DNA of 58,292 nt from CAYMWF01 sp964394085 [NCBI: uncultured Gemmatimonadota bacterium] (lineage in GTDB: Bacteria; GCA-2686955; CAYMWF01). Location of the stretch: positions 1 to 58,292 of the forward strand of contig CAYMWF010000033.1 in assembly GCA_964394085.1 (NCBI GenBank). Reading direction: 5' to 3'. The notes beneath the pieces were generated by a model. That model was given only the letters and a program-made list of their open reading frames with translations. It was not told the origin of the DNA and did not search any database. The translations under genes were made by a program, and so were the position numbers. This document shows positions 8,661-18,608 of the stretch, one piece after another; within the stretch, counting starts at the first letter, position 1; each line of letters opens with the position of its first letter.

Positions 8661-10955
8661 ATGTCGAATAAAATCCCAGAATCGCAAAAGGGATCTCCGG
8701 GCGGCCCGGACGGTGGAGGCTTCTTCGCCAAGGTGGCTTCGCCGCTCCGGTATGGTCTCCTCCTCGGGATAGGGCTTCTGGGGGCTTTCGAAAGGTGGCG
8801 CGACGCCGCTCATGCTCTCGACGCGGGAACCGTAGCGGCCGATCTCGAAATCCGTCTCGGGTGGCTGGCCTCGAATGCCGACATGCCTGATTCGGCGAGC
8901 GTAACGAAATTCATGGCGGGAATCTATCCCCGGATTCTCGCCGCCGTCCAGCATCTTGCTCCCTCGATCGATAATCCCGCCGTGGTGGACGTATACATTT
9001 CAGTCGCCGGTCATTTTACGGCAATATTCCTCACGTTTTTACTCGCCCGGCGTTATGCCGGTTACCTGGCATTTCCCGTGGCGGCTTTTTTCGCCTTGCA
9101 TCCCGCGGGGCGTTCGGTGGCAGGAGTCATCTCCGGAGACGCAACCCTGATCGCCGTCCTGCTGCTGGGAATGCTGCTCGCCGGGACCGCCGCCCGGCGT
9201 TCGTGGTGGATACTGCTCTTTCCTGCCCTTGCCGTTCTGATCAGACCGGACGGCCTTCTGGCGGCGGGAGGTTTTGCAGCCGCTTTAGCGGCGGACAGGC
9301 CCGGAAAATCCCGCAATCCGGGATACGCCGCCATCCTTCTCGCAGCTCTCGGCCTGGTATTCCTGCTGACCCGCCTGGGGCCCGTCCAGCCGACCCTGGG
9401 ACAACCGGCGGCTCTACTGGTTCCATCCCCCCCGCTTCACACCGGTTCGTTTTCAATTCCGAATGCAGTAATCGCGATTCTCCTGACGTTACTCGCCTTT
9501 TCGGGAGCTGCACGGCTGTTTCCCGGAGAAAAGAAGCTCGTCAACCCGCTCCTCCTCTATATCGCCGCCGGCTTTCTTTTTCTTCCGCACGAAACCCGCT
9601 GGATATATCCCGCGATCCCCCTGTTTTTCACGTGCGCCTCCGTAGAAATAAAAAGGATTGTTTCCGCTTCCGATGAGGCCGCCCCGCTCCGCGGAAGATT
9701 CCCCGGTGTTCACCCCGAAAGGGGCCGGCTCGCACTCTCCCTGCTGATGGCCATCCCCGCTCTGCTCCTCGTCAAGTTCCTCCCCTCCCCGGCGTTCCTC
9801 GGAGGAACCGGGCTGCAGCCATTTTACAATGGCCCCGACAAGTGGGTCCTCTTCACCGGAGAAGAGAATCCCACGGCCTATCTGCAGGACGGGTTCATAT
9901 TCCGGAACGGCAGCTTCGAATACATCGGCGAACAGATGGACATCAACGAGGGCGGTGCGGCCTCTATAGCCTTCCCCCTCCCCGCAGTGCCCGATTCGCC
10001 GGCTTATTGTACGCGGTCCACCCTGAAACTCTACGAAAACGGCGTCGAAATCGGCCCGGCCCATGCGCCGCATCACCTCCTGAAAGCCGTAAACGATGGT
10101 CGCTTCAGCCACTGGGAAACCGAGTCTTCGAACCGTTTGTTCTTCTCTTCGACGGATAACATCCGCCCCGATTCCCGGGGAAAACTTTACTCGGTCGGGG
10201 ATTTTATTTTATCGAGCCGGACCATTACCAGGCTCGCCGAACCCGACGGCCGGATCGATGCCTTCACCTGCTTCATCGGGGGCGGTGCAGGGGGCGGCGC
10301 TACGACAATCCGTTTCAGCTTCAAGGATGACGAAGGGAGGATCGCAAGGGCAGCCGGGGCTCTCGAAGCGATTCAGGAAGGTTCGATTGAGAATCGGAAG
10401 TTCCGAAAGATAAGGATCGCATTCACCCGGGCCGGAAACTGGACCTCTCCCGGCTCGGAAACGATCACGACCAGGGCCGCTAAAGAGCCGGGCTTCAACA
10501 GGAGCAGTATTCGCAGCCTTACCATAGATACGGACACCGACGGGCATGCTCCCGAACTCACCCGGGAGGTCGTCCCGGACCACCGCCTCGCCGCCCTGCT
10601 CGCTGCTTCAGGATCTCAGGAAGCGTACCGCCGGAGCTTCCCCGTCCTTTCAGTCGATCAGCCCGTCTTCGTGCGTGTCCACGCCGGACGGGGCTGGTTC
10701 TTCGTGCTGTTCCTTACAGGCATCACCGTCTTTGCATCCGTTCGCGAACGCAGCATGAACCCGGCGTCCGGTCGTCCCCGGCCTCCGGAGACCCCCTATC
10801 ATCCGGATGAGACGAAGGCTGAAAGCGGGCCGCCGCCTGCGGGGACACATTCCCCGCCTGCGGCGGCGCGAGCCGGATTTTCGATTTCTGCTGTTTTCGA
10901 AGCCGTTATTTACGGAATTACAGCACTCCCCGTGGTTATCGCACTCCTCTCCTGA
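8661..10955 (+). CDS. Polytopic membrane protein, GT-C glycosyltransferase-like
   Basis: 764 residues from ATG 8661, one base after the stop of the lipoprotein gene's TGA. About ten hydrophobic segments fill residues 30-380, with an early luminal stretch carrying acidic residues (DAGTVAADLEIRLGWL) and the phrase LIRPDGLLAAGG. That layout resembles GT-C glycosyltransferases of the PMT/ArnT type, which take sugars from lipid carriers. I see no decisive catalytic motif. A soluble, beta-rich domain follows (about 400-670), then two more membrane segments around a proline-rich loop. It could glycosylate a cell-surface product, or be an unrelated membrane protein. Linkage to the receptor and lipoprotein suggests a shared envelope function. 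Confidence 0.55.
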   Translation: MSNKIPESQKGSPGGPDGGGFFAKVASPLRYGLLLGIGLLGAFERWRDAAHALDAGTVAADLEIRLGWLASNADMPDSASVTKFMAGIYPRILAAVQHLAPSIDNPAVVDVYISVAGHFTAIFLTFLLARRYAGYLAFPVAAFFALHPAGRSVAGVISGDATLIAVLLLGMLLAGTAARRSWWILLFPALAVLIRPDGLLAAGGFAAALAADRPGKSRNPGYAAILLAALGLVFLLTRLGPVQPTLGQPAALLVPSPPLHTGSFSIPNAVIAILLTLLAFSGAARLFPGEKKLVNPLLLYIAAGFLFLPHETRWIYPAIPLFFTCASVEIKRIVSASDEAAPLRGRFPGVHPERGRLALSLLMAIPALLLVKFLPSPAFLGGTGLQPFYNGPDKWVLFTGEENPTAYLQDGFIFRNGSFEYIGEQMDINEGGAASIAFPLPAVPDSPAYCTRSTLKLYENGVEIGPAHAPHHLLKAVNDGRFSHWETESSNRLFFSSTDNIRPDSRGKLYSVGDFILSSRTITRLAEPDGRIDAFTCFIGGGAGGGATTIRFSFKDDEGRIARAAGALEAIQEGSIENRKFRKIRIAFTRAGNWTSPGSETITTRAAKEPGFNRSSIRSLTIDTDTDGHAPELTREVVPDHRLAALLAASGSQEAYRRSFPVLSVDQPVFVRVHAGRGWFFVLFLTGITVFASVRERSMNPASGRPRPPETPYHPDETKAESGPPPAGTHSPPAAARAGFSISAVFEAVIYGITALPVVIALLS

Positions 10956-11026
10956 ATCGTACCAGGCGGTTAAAACGAGAAGGAAAATTCAGTTTTTCGC
11001 CGTGAAACGCAAAAGAGCCGCCCGCC

Positions 11027-11055
11027 TTGACTGGAAAAGCAGTGTGATATACGAT
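11027..11055 (+). promoter_or_regulatory. Sigma70-type promoter for the SDR-acylase pair
   Basis: TTGACT at 11027-11032 and TACGAT at 11050-11055 are separated by 17 bp. It lies about 80 bp before the SDR start in the gap after 10955. Confidence 0.5.
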
Positions 11056-11137
11056 AAACAACCTTCTACCATCAGGAAGCAGGGGGCTCATTAATCCTCC
11101 TGGTCCAGAAACCTCACTCCCTGATTAGAGGATAGGA

Positions 11138-12007
11138 ATGGCGGGTAAACCAGACCGGAAAGATGGCGCGGTCCTGATAACCGGCGCATCAACAGGTATC
11201 GGAAGAGCCTGCGCGCTGGAGCTGGACAGGCTGGGGTTCAAGGTTTTTGCGGGGGTCCGGAAGGAAGCAGACGCAGCAATCCTGCGGAACGACGGATCCT
11301 CGCGGCTTCATCCTTTGATAATGGACATCACGGACCCGGAGGCGATCAGGGAAGCCGAAGCTGAAACAGGGAGCCGTCTTGAAGACGGCGGCCTCTCGGG
11401 GCTGGTTAACAACGCAGGCATAGGCATCGGCGGCGCTGTTGAATACCTGGATCTCGACAGCACCCGGTTTCAGTTCGAGGTCAACGTTTTCAGCCAGCTT
11501 GCGGTAATCCGCGCTTTCCTGCCGCTGATACGGAGCGGTAACGGGCGCATCGTGAACATCGGTTCGGTGAGCGGGCGGATCCCTTCGCCGTTTCTCTCTC
11601 CCTACTGCGCTTCGAAATCGGCACTTGCCTCGTTCACCGCCTCACTCCGTCAGGAGCTTCATCCCTGGGGCATCCATGCCTGCATGGTGGAACCGGGACA
11701 GGTCCAATCGGCCATCTGGGACAAATCAGCAGCACAGATTGCAAAACTACGCGACATTTCCCCGCCGGAAGCGATAAAAGATTACGGCCCGATTTTCGAC
11801 GCCTGGACCCGTAATTTCGAACAGGCCGCCGCGCGGGCCGCGCCGCCGTCCAGAGTTATAAAAGCAGTAATCCATGCTCTGACTTCGCGTCGACCGAGAA
11901 CACGGTACCTGGTCGGAACGGACGCACGGGTTGCAAATGCTTTCAAGATACTGCTTCCCGAAAAAATCTTCGAATCGCTGGCGCGACGGGCGCTCCGGCT
12001 CCAGTGA
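11138..12007 (+). CDS. Short-chain dehydrogenase/reductase (SDR)
   Basis: 289 residues with the classical SDR signatures: the nucleotide-binding TGASTGIG near residue 17, NNAGIG near residue 90, the catalytic serine in NIGSVSG, and the YCASK active site (Tyr-x-x-x-Lys). These enzymes use NAD(P)(H) to oxidise or reduce alcohols, ketones or sugars in the cytoplasm. The C-terminus resembles retinol-dehydrogenase/DltE-like SDRs in length; the substrate is not readable. ATG 11138 follows agaggat by about 8 bases. It is first in a two-gene unit, 36 bp before the acylase gene. Confidence 0.88.
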   Translation: MAGKPDRKDGAVLITGASTGIGRACALELDRLGFKVFAGVRKEADAAILRNDGSSRLHPLIMDITDPEAIREAEAETGSRLEDGGLSGLVNNAGIGIGGAVEYLDLDSTRFQFEVNVFSQLAVIRAFLPLIRSGNGRIVNIGSVSGRIPSPFLSPYCASKSALASFTASLRQELHPWGIHACMVEPGQVQSAIWDKSAAQIAKLRDISPPEAIKDYGPIFDAWTRNFEQAAARAAPPSRVIKAVIHALTSRRPRTRYLVGTDARVANAFKILLPEKIFESLARRALRLQ

Positions 12008-12043
12008 ACCGAAAAAGGATTAAATTCATCAAGGAGAACAGCC

Positions 12044-14518
12044 TTGTCACTTGCTAAAAAGATTACCGTAACGATCGCTCTGCTGATCATCCTGGCGGTG
12101 GGCGCCGCAGCCCTCTACTACTATCATTTCACGACCGGCAGCCTGCCTGATTACGACTCCAGTGTCGATATCGAAGGTTTGACGGGCGAAGTGATCATTT
12201 ACAGAGATGCCCACGCCATCCCCCACATATATGCGGGGAACGACAGCGATCTTTACCGGGCTACCGGGTACGTCATGGCCCAGGACCGGCTCTGGCAGAT
12301 GGATCTCGTTCGCCGCGTGACGGACGGCACTCTCTCAGAAATTTTCGGCGCCGACTTCATCGGAGCGGATCACCTGCTCCGCGCCCTCCGGATCCCGGAC
12401 AAATCGAGAGCGGCTTTGAAGACCATGGATTCGCAGGATAAATCCATACTGGAGGCCTTTTCGGAAGGCGTCAACCAGTACCTGGAGCACGGACCCGGAC
12501 GGCTTCCCCCGGAGTTTTCAATCCTCGGTTACGAACCGGAACCTTGGAAGCCGGAACATTGCCTGAACCTCATCGGATACATGGCCTGGGATCTCACCAT
12601 GCCCTGGGGAATAGAGCTGAAGCTGCACAGGATCAGACAAAAAGTGGGTGAGGAGCTGTTCAAGGAGATTCTCCCGGACCTGGAATCGCAGAAAAGTTTC
12701 GTCTATCCCGGGTTTTCCGCGGAAAAGGCTGTGCTCACCGATACTCTCGTTTCCCTGTTCGAAGAGACCCCGTTTTTACGGCACAGGCTGCCCGCCGTTT
12801 TCAACGGCAGTAATAACTGGGTTGTCTCGGGAGCCAGGAGCACGACAGGTATGCCGATTTTCGCGAATGACATGCACCTCGGGTTCGGCATCCCCGGCAT
12901 CTGGTATCCGATACACCAGTGCATCGAGGGCGAGGTGAATGTTACCGGACTGGCCATCCCCGGCCAGCCTTGCGTAGTGGCGGGTCACAACGACTATATA
13001 GCCTGGGGAATGACCAACGTCATGGTAGACGACATGGACTTCTACCTGGAGAAGATAAATCCGGATAACCCGGACGAATACGAAATGGACGGCGCATGGC
13101 GTCCCATGGAAATCCGGCGGGAAGAAATCCGGGTGAAAGACGGGGAAACAGTTGAAAAAATGACGCGTTTCACCCACCGGGGCCCCATCGTCTCTGAATT
13201 CAAGAGCCTGGGAAACGCGGCGGTGTCGATGCGGTGGATCGGCAATGAGAAAAGCAATGAAAACAAGGCGGTTTACAAGATGAACAGGGCCCGGAACTGG
13301 GATGAGTTCAGGGATGCCGCCAGTGATTTCGTCTCGGTCAGCCAGAACATTGCTTACGCTGATGTGGAAGGGAACATCGGCCTTCAGTGCGCGGCGGGAG
13401 TTCCCGTCAGGGAACTCTGGAACGGTGTCGAAGTAGTGCCCGGCTGGACCGGGGAATACGACTGGAAAGGTCTCGTGCCTTTTGAAGACCTGCCTTATAT
13501 ATTCAATCCCGCTTCCGGTTTCGTATCCTCCGCCAACAACAGATCCCTTGCGGATGATGCGCCCGTCTTCATTCCGCAGTGGCCGGCCCTCCACTACCGT
13601 ATAGATCGAATCAGGGAGCTCCTGAGCGAAAAAGAAAAACTTTCGGTCGATGATTTCAAAAGGATTCAGTCTGATCATACATCCCTGCTGGTGATCGAGA
13701 AAAAAGCTGCCTTTGTTGAAGAAATTGAGAACGCGGCGAAACAGAGCATGCGGGAACCTGACGGGACCGATGGAGAAGCCGGCATCGGCGCAGGCGGCGG
13801 TGGTCCCGGTCTCTCCGCGGTTGAAAGGGAAGCTCTGGCACTCCTGGCCGGCTGGGACGGAAACGCAACCATCGAAAGCGTCGGCGCCCTGATCTTCGAG
13901 GAGTTCTACCGAAACCTGACCGTTGCATTGATGCGGGACGAGATGGGTGAGGAGCTCTTCAACGAGTATCTGGGAAGTGGATATCTTGTCAGGTTCGCCG
14001 TGAATCAGCTCTGGCGAACGGCGGATTCGCCCTGGTGGGATAATACCGCCACTCCCGACGTCCGGGAAACGAAAGGCGAAATCACCCTTGCGGCTTTCAG
14101 AACTATAGTCGGTGGACTGACGGAAAGAATCGGTCCCGAGCCCTCGACCTGGAAATGGGGCTCAGAACATACACTTACGCTCAGACACCCGCTGGGGAAA
14201 GTGGAAACTCTCGATAAGCTGTTCAGGCTGAATCGCGGACCGTTCCCCGTGCCTGGAAGCGGGCACACGGTATCCCCTTATACTTTTTCTTACAAAGATC
14301 CTTACAACGTAATCGAAGGTTCCTCTCATCGCCACATTTACACCCCGGGAGACTGGAACTCGTCCCAGACGATAATCCCGACCGGGGTATCCGGCATCCC
14401 GGCCAGCAGGTTCTACTGTGATCAGACTGAGCTATATTTACAGCACGAATACCACAAAGACTTTGTGACCAGGGGGCAGGTGGAGAGCAACGCTGAATAC
14501 AAAATGGTCCTGTACTGA
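12044..14518 (+). CDS. Penicillin acylase family (S45) Ntn-hydrolase
   Basis: 824 residues with an N-terminal signal or anchor (ITVTIALLIILAVGAAALYYY), so it acts outside the cytoplasm. The family is made as a precursor that cuts itself to expose a Ser nucleophile. Here GSNNWVVSG places that Ser at residue 256, with the preceding segment as alpha chain plus spacer. Downstream motifs also fit (ANDMHLGFGIPGIWY, GHNDYIAWGMTNV, HRGPIVSE). Members split acyl groups from amides, including beta-lactams and acyl-homoserine lactones. The physiological substrate is unknown. Start is TTG 12044, supported by aaggag with 7-base spacing. A glycine-rich insert lies near residue 585. Confidence 0.9.
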   Translation: MSLAKKITVTIALLIILAVGAAALYYYHFTTGSLPDYDSSVDIEGLTGEVIIYRDAHAIPHIYAGNDSDLYRATGYVMAQDRLWQMDLVRRVTDGTLSEIFGADFIGADHLLRALRIPDKSRAALKTMDSQDKSILEAFSEGVNQYLEHGPGRLPPEFSILGYEPEPWKPEHCLNLIGYMAWDLTMPWGIELKLHRIRQKVGEELFKEILPDLESQKSFVYPGFSAEKAVLTDTLVSLFEETPFLRHRLPAVFNGSNNWVVSGARSTTGMPIFANDMHLGFGIPGIWYPIHQCIEGEVNVTGLAIPGQPCVVAGHNDYIAWGMTNVMVDDMDFYLEKINPDNPDEYEMDGAWRPMEIRREEIRVKDGETVEKMTRFTHRGPIVSEFKSLGNAAVSMRWIGNEKSNENKAVYKMNRARNWDEFRDAASDFVSVSQNIAYADVEGNIGLQCAAGVPVRELWNGVEVVPGWTGEYDWKGLVPFEDLPYIFNPASGFVSSANNRSLADDAPVFIPQWPALHYRIDRIRELLSEKEKLSVDDFKRIQSDHTSLLVIEKKAAFVEEIENAAKQSMREPDGTDGEAGIGAGGGGPGLSAVEREALALLAGWDGNATIESVGALIFEEFYRNLTVALMRDEMGEELFNEYLGSGYLVRFAVNQLWRTADSPWWDNTATPDVRETKGEITLAAFRTIVGGLTERIGPEPSTWKWGSEHTLTLRHPLGKVETLDKLFRLNRGPFPVPGSGHTVSPYTFSYKDPYNVIEGSSHRHIYTPGDWNSSQTIIPTGVSGIPASRFYCDQTELYLQHEYHKDFVTRGQVESNAEYKMVLY

Positions 14519-14594
14519 AATCCGAGCGGGTGGATGAAACATCAGGCCCGCGGGGTTGAATTTATATCTTCCTGTCGAAGAAGGAGTTTGTGAG

Positions 14595-15215
14595 ATGAAG
14601 ATTTTGTATGTCCTGATAATGATCCTGCTGGCGCTTTCCGCTGCCGGGATGGTGATCGCCGGCGGGGGCGGCATGGATAAAGCCAAGGATCGTAAGGCGG
14701 ATTATGAAGGTGTATATACCAGGGCCCGGTTCGACAAAGCCGACCTGGATAAAAGTGGAACCCTGACCTGGGAAGAAGCGGTCGACGCGGGTCTTCCTTT
14801 CGAAGGTCCGAAAGGCAGGGAGCGTTTCAACAAGGCCGACAAGGATAACGACGGAACCATGTCTTTCAGGGAGGCTGAAGCTTACAGGAACGCCGAACTC
14901 TCCGTAGCCGCCACCAAAGTCAAAGAAGAAAAAGAGAAGCGGAAAAACAAGGCCGAATGGGAAAAGAAGAAGGGCCAGTACACGGATCTGTACACGAAAG
15001 ACCGCTTCGACGCTTCGGATAGAGACGGAGACGGTAAACTCACATGGGAGGAAGCCGTGGCGGGGGGGCTTCCTTTCGAGGGTCCGAAGGGCAGGGAGCG
15101 TTTCAACAAGGCCGACAAGAACAACGACGGCCTCCTTTCGCCGAGCGAAGCAATGGCTCAGAAAGAGCTGGAGAAAAAGAACAAGGGTAAGATCAGGGAC
15201 AAACTGACTGACTGA
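14595..15215 (+). CDS. Secreted EF-hand calcium-binding protein with internal duplication
   Basis: 206 residues with a signal peptide (residues 1-22). Four 12-residue EF-hand loops are visible: DLDKSGTLTWEE, DKDNDGTMSFRE, DRDGDGKLTWEE and DKNNDGLLSPSE. They form two near-identical halves, each with LPFEGPKGRERFNKAD between the paired loops, joined by a lysine/glutamate-rich helix at about residues 105-130. The DNA of the halves is also close, so the duplication looks recent. Role: calcium buffering or sensing in the envelope, inferred. ATG 14595 follows gaaggag; a longer in-frame reading from 14556 would bury the signal peptide. Confidence 0.88.
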   Translation: MKILYVLIMILLALSAAGMVIAGGGGMDKAKDRKADYEGVYTRARFDKADLDKSGTLTWEEAVDAGLPFEGPKGRERFNKADKDNDGTMSFREAEAYRNAELSVAATKVKEEKEKRKNKAEWEKKKGQYTDLYTKDRFDASDRDGDGKLTWEEAVAGGLPFEGPKGRERFNKADKNNDGLLSPSEAMAQKELEKKNKGKIRDKLTD

Positions 15216-15255
15216 CAGCGGGCCGCAGACTCACCGGCTTACGTTACAACAGTCC

Positions 15256-15305
15256 GATTCAAGAGGGGACAGATTCAAATCTGTCCCCTCTTGAATCAGC
15301 TTTTT
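15256..15305. terminator. Bidirectional terminator / REP-like hairpin
   Basis: Perfect 20-bp arms at 15256-15275 and 15278-15297 around two bases, core aggggacagatt, followed by agcttttt. It sits between converging genes (EF-hand and DUF3078-like) and so suits both. The aggggacag core is also typical of REP-like families. Confidence 0.8.
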
Positions 15306-15324
15306 CAACCGAGCACTGCTGTCT

Positions 15325-16170
15325 TTAAATGAATTTGTATGTCAAACCGAGCGAGAGAGTCTGCTTCAGTCTGAATTCGTCGATAATTTCTTCATCATAG
15401 AGAAGCTGCAGATACAGGTTTACCGTAACATATTCACTCACCTGGGCCGCCAGGATGTTTTCCCAGTTCATATCCACCGCTTTCCATTCGTCACCGAGAT
15501 TGTCCGATTCGGAATGAAAAAACGCCTTGTAGACTGAAAGCTTGCTGGTCAAGGTCAGGTTGTCCCCGGCCACGGGACCGGAAAAATCCGAGGTGAATTC
15601 GAGACCGCCGTCGGTCGTCATTTCTTCCATGAAGAAATGTTCCTTCAAGGAAAAACCGAGTCTCGAAAGCCATGACATCCGCTCATCATCGATATGCGCT
15701 TTAGCTATCCCGGCGCTTTCCGTCAAAGTGGAAGGATGAAAGTACTTCGTCTTGTCGGGATCGCTGACCGAATCGTAGAAATGGGATTCCAGACGTCCGG
15801 AAACATATGGATCGACGTACGAATCGAGGGTGAACCTTAAAATCGTTTCGAGGTCTATCAGATCCGTAGAGACCTGGGGCTCGGACCATTCATCGGTTTC
15901 CGAATCCTGCGTGTAGGTCTGGCCGAAAGCCAGCTTGGCCGTATTCCTGTTGTTGATTTTTTCGGTGAGCTGCTTTTCCGCAGAGAAATTCAGGTTGAAT
16001 ATCCATGACGCCGTTCCGACCTCGCTGCCGACCCAGTTGTCGCTGTAAGCGTTCTGGGTGGCTGTCAGGTTAACGTCGCCCGACATGTTCCAGTCTTCTG
16101 CGCCCACCGTCCCGCCAGGAAACAAGACGCATACCAGGACAAGACAAAGACTTCCCGTCAAACGAAACAT
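15325..16170 (-). CDS. DUF3078-like periplasmic/outer-membrane beta protein
   Basis: 281 residues with a signal peptide (MFRLTGSLCLVLVCVLFPGG, cleaved near VGAED). The mature part is a chain of amphipathic beta-strands with repeated Trp/Asn patterns (QNAYSDNWVGSE, ASWIFNLNFSAEKQLTEKIN, SWLSRLGFSLKEHF) and ends LGLTYKFI, like an outer-membrane barrel. This matches what I know of DUF3078, whose function is unknown. ATG 16170 is chosen over a longer frame because it follows aaggag with 7-base spacing. The gene is a single unit facing the terminator at 15256. Confidence 0.65.
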   Translation of the reverse strand: MFRLTGSLCLVLVCVLFPGGTVGAEDWNMSGDVNLTATQNAYSDNWVGSEVGTASWIFNLNFSAEKQLTEKINNRNTAKLAFGQTYTQDSETDEWSEPQVSTDLIDLETILRFTLDSYVDPYVSGRLESHFYDSVSDPDKTKYFHPSTLTESAGIAKAHIDDERMSWLSRLGFSLKEHFFMEEMTTDGGLEFTSDFSGPVAGDNLTLTSKLSVYKAFFHSESDNLGDEWKAVDMNWENILAAQVSEYVTVNLYLQLLYDEEIIDEFRLKQTLSLGLTYKFI

Positions 16171-16488
16171 TTTACAACTCCTTTGCTGTGCGCACCGGCA
16201 CATAACCAGATGAAGACCGATTTTCAACATTCCGGCAATTGAAAACATGGATTTCCCGATAATCACCGGTAATTCTTGAAGTCTCCCTTCGCTTTTACAA
16301 TCCTCCGATCATACTGCTGAACAGAAACTCAAAAGAACGCAGTCCGATTTTTATACTGGTATTCAAACACTATAATCAATGCTTTTCTGCCTTTTCCTCA
16401 GACCTGTCCCGCCGGACCCAGGCAGGAAATGCCTTGATATGGAAGCGGGAGGCAGGTAGACTATCATTTCCGGTGATGGGGGATCAAA
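16171..16488. other. Divergent intergenic region with candidate promoters
   Basis: 318 bp between divergent starts. On the minus strand TTGATT and TATAAA are 18 bp apart around 16378-16349, a fair promoter for the DUF3078-like gene. On the plus strand TATAAT at 16371-16376 lacks a good -35. No gene or strong repeat seen. Confidence 0.45.
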
Positions 16489-16863
16489 ATGGCCGATTTC
16501 GACAAGGAAGAGAAGAAACAGCTCCGGATACTGGCTGACAGAGCTCACGTAAGAGAAATCGAGATGCACCTCCGGGGCCTGGGACAGATGTTCGACGACT
16601 GGCGGGAGCAGCAAGTCAAAACGGGCGATCTCCACAACGCCATTCACGATTTCTACACAGGTCCGTCCAGCAGGTTGCTCTCCATCTACGCGGGAGTTCA
16701 GCCCGCTCTTCTGGTCGGGAGGGCGGTAGCAAGAGATCTCCTGACCCCTGATGAGATTCCGATCGGGCTTCACGAACGGCTGGAACCGGCGATCGATTTC
16801 TATCGATCGAATTCGGATGGATCGGGCGGCAAGTCCGCCGACTCCGGCGAGTCAGCTTGCTGA
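16489..16863 (+). CDS. Small soluble protein, unknown function
   Basis: 124 residues, charged and mostly helical, without signal peptide or membrane segment. I do not recognise the family. Visible features are an acidic/basic N-terminal helix (MADFDKEEKKQLRILADRA) and a segment with LHNAIHDFYTGPSSRLLSIY, which reads like a conserved domain core. The last 20 residues are low-complexity Ser/Gly. ATG 16489 follows gggggatc. It ends just before the pyrimidine operon promoter, so it is likely transcribed separately. Confidence 0.65.
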   Translation: MADFDKEEKKQLRILADRAHVREIEMHLRGLGQMFDDWREQQVKTGDLHNAIHDFYTGPSSRLLSIYAGVQPALLVGRAVARDLLTPDEIPIGLHERLEPAIDFYRSNSDGSGGKSADSGESAC

Positions 16864-16870
16864 ACCTCGG

Positions 16871-16899
16871 TTGACAGTAAGAGCCGAGGGAACTATATT
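16871..16899 (+). promoter_or_regulatory. Consensus-like sigma70 promoter of the pyr operon
   Basis: TTGACA at 16871-16876 and TATATT at 16894-16899 with exactly 17 bp between. Transcription would start near 16906, just before the PyrR leader. Confidence 0.85.
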
Positions 16900-16910
16900 C
16901 AACCAAACTC

Positions 16911-16999
16911 GCCACCTTTAATTCAGTCCGGCGAGGCTGAGAAGGCACAGATGAACAAAAAAGTTCGATAAACAGGGAACCGCGCACGGTTCCTTTTTT
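16911..16999 (+). promoter_or_regulatory. PyrR-binding attenuator leader with terminator
   Basis: Cagtccggcgaggctgagaa at 16924-16943 matches the known PyrR RNA-binding loop (agtcc-n-gngaggcug-aag). Flanking cctt and aagg can close the hairpin. Downstream, ggaaccg (16976-16982) pairs with cggttcc (16987-16993), followed by six T, a Rho-independent terminator. In known systems PyrR with UMP binds the leader, favours termination and so lowers pyr expression when pyrimidines are plentiful. Its position directly before pyrR supports this. Confidence 0.9.
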
Positions 17000-17004
17000 A
17001 TTGA

Positions 17005-17637
<633 letters not shown>

Positions 17638-17675
17638 CAGTGCGCACCGTTGCTCCGCGTGAAAGGAACGCTTCT

Positions 17676-18608
17676 ATGAATGCTCTCAGAAGCAAAGATC
17701 TGCTCGGTCTCGACGATCTCGATCGTGAAGAAATCGAACTCATTCTCGATACGGCCGATTCGTTCATGGAAATTTCGGAGCGGCCGATCAAAAAGGTACC
17801 GATCATGCGCGGTCGCACGATCATCAATCTCTTCTTCGAACCCAGCACCCGCACGAGGATATCCTTCGAACTGGCGGAAAAACGACTCAGCGCGGATACC
17901 ACTAACTTTTCAGCTTCTACGTCGAGCGTGGTGAAAGGGGAAACGCTCCTCGATACAGCACGCAATATCGAGGCGATGATGGTGGACATGGTCGTGATGC
18001 GTCATTCCTGCGCCGGTGCGCCCCACTTTCTCGCCGAAAGGCTCGATGCCTCTTTTATAAACGCGGGAGACGGCTGCCACGAACATCCTACCCAGGGGCT
18101 CCTCGATCTGTTTACGATGAGGAAGCACCTGGGCTCCCTGGAAGGGAAAAAAGTGGTTCTGGTAGGTGATATCAGGCATTCGCGCGTAGCCAGGTCCAAC
18201 ATCGTGGGACTCATGAAAATGGGAGCGCAGACAGGTGTAACCGGTCCGGCGACCCTGCTGCCGCCCGGGCTCGAGGAAATGGGTGTCACAATCTATCCCA
18301 CTATCGAGGACGCTATCGAAGAAGCGGACGTCTTGAATATCCTGCGCATCCAGAAAGAACGGCAGGATGAGTGTTTTTTCCCGAGCATGCGCGAGTATTT
18401 CAACTTTTTCGGCGTCACGAGGGCGAGGCTCGAACGGGCGGGCAGAGAGATCATGATTATGCACCCCGGCCCCATGAACCGGGGAGTCGAGGTGGAATCT
18501 TCGGTTGCGGACGGACCATGGTCGGTAATCCTCGACCAGGTCACCAATGGAGTTTCAATAAGGATGGCGGTCCTTTATCTCCTGAACGGCGGGGGGGCGA
18601 AAGAGTAA
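17676..18608 (+). CDS. pyrB: Aspartate carbamoyltransferase catalytic chain
   Basis: 310 residues, normal family length. It joins carbamoyl phosphate and aspartate to make carbamoyl-aspartate, an early step of pyrimidine synthesis. Visible signatures are [13 protein letters not shown] (carbamoyl phosphate loop), [22 protein letters not shown] and [12 protein letters not shown] chose ATG 17676, which follows aaagga, over longer in-frame readings that would overlap pyrR. No pyrI regulatory chain is nearby, so control is likely through PyrR. It overlaps pyrC by one base (TAATG). Confidence 0.95.
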   Translation: MNALRSKDLLGLDDLDREEIELILDTADSFMEISERPIKKVPIMRGRTIINLFFEPSTRTRISFELAEKRLSADTTNFSASTSSVVKGETLLDTARNIEAMMVDMVVMRHSCAGAPHFLAERLDASFINAGDGCHEHPTQGLLDLFTMRKHLGSLEGKKVVLVGDIRHSRVARSNIVGLMKMGAQTGVTGPATLLPPGLEEMGVTIYPTIEDAIEEADVLNILRIQKERQDECFFPSMREYFNFFGVTRARLERAGREIMIMHPGPMNRGVEVESSVADGPWSVILDQVTNGVSIRMAVLYLLNGGGAKE

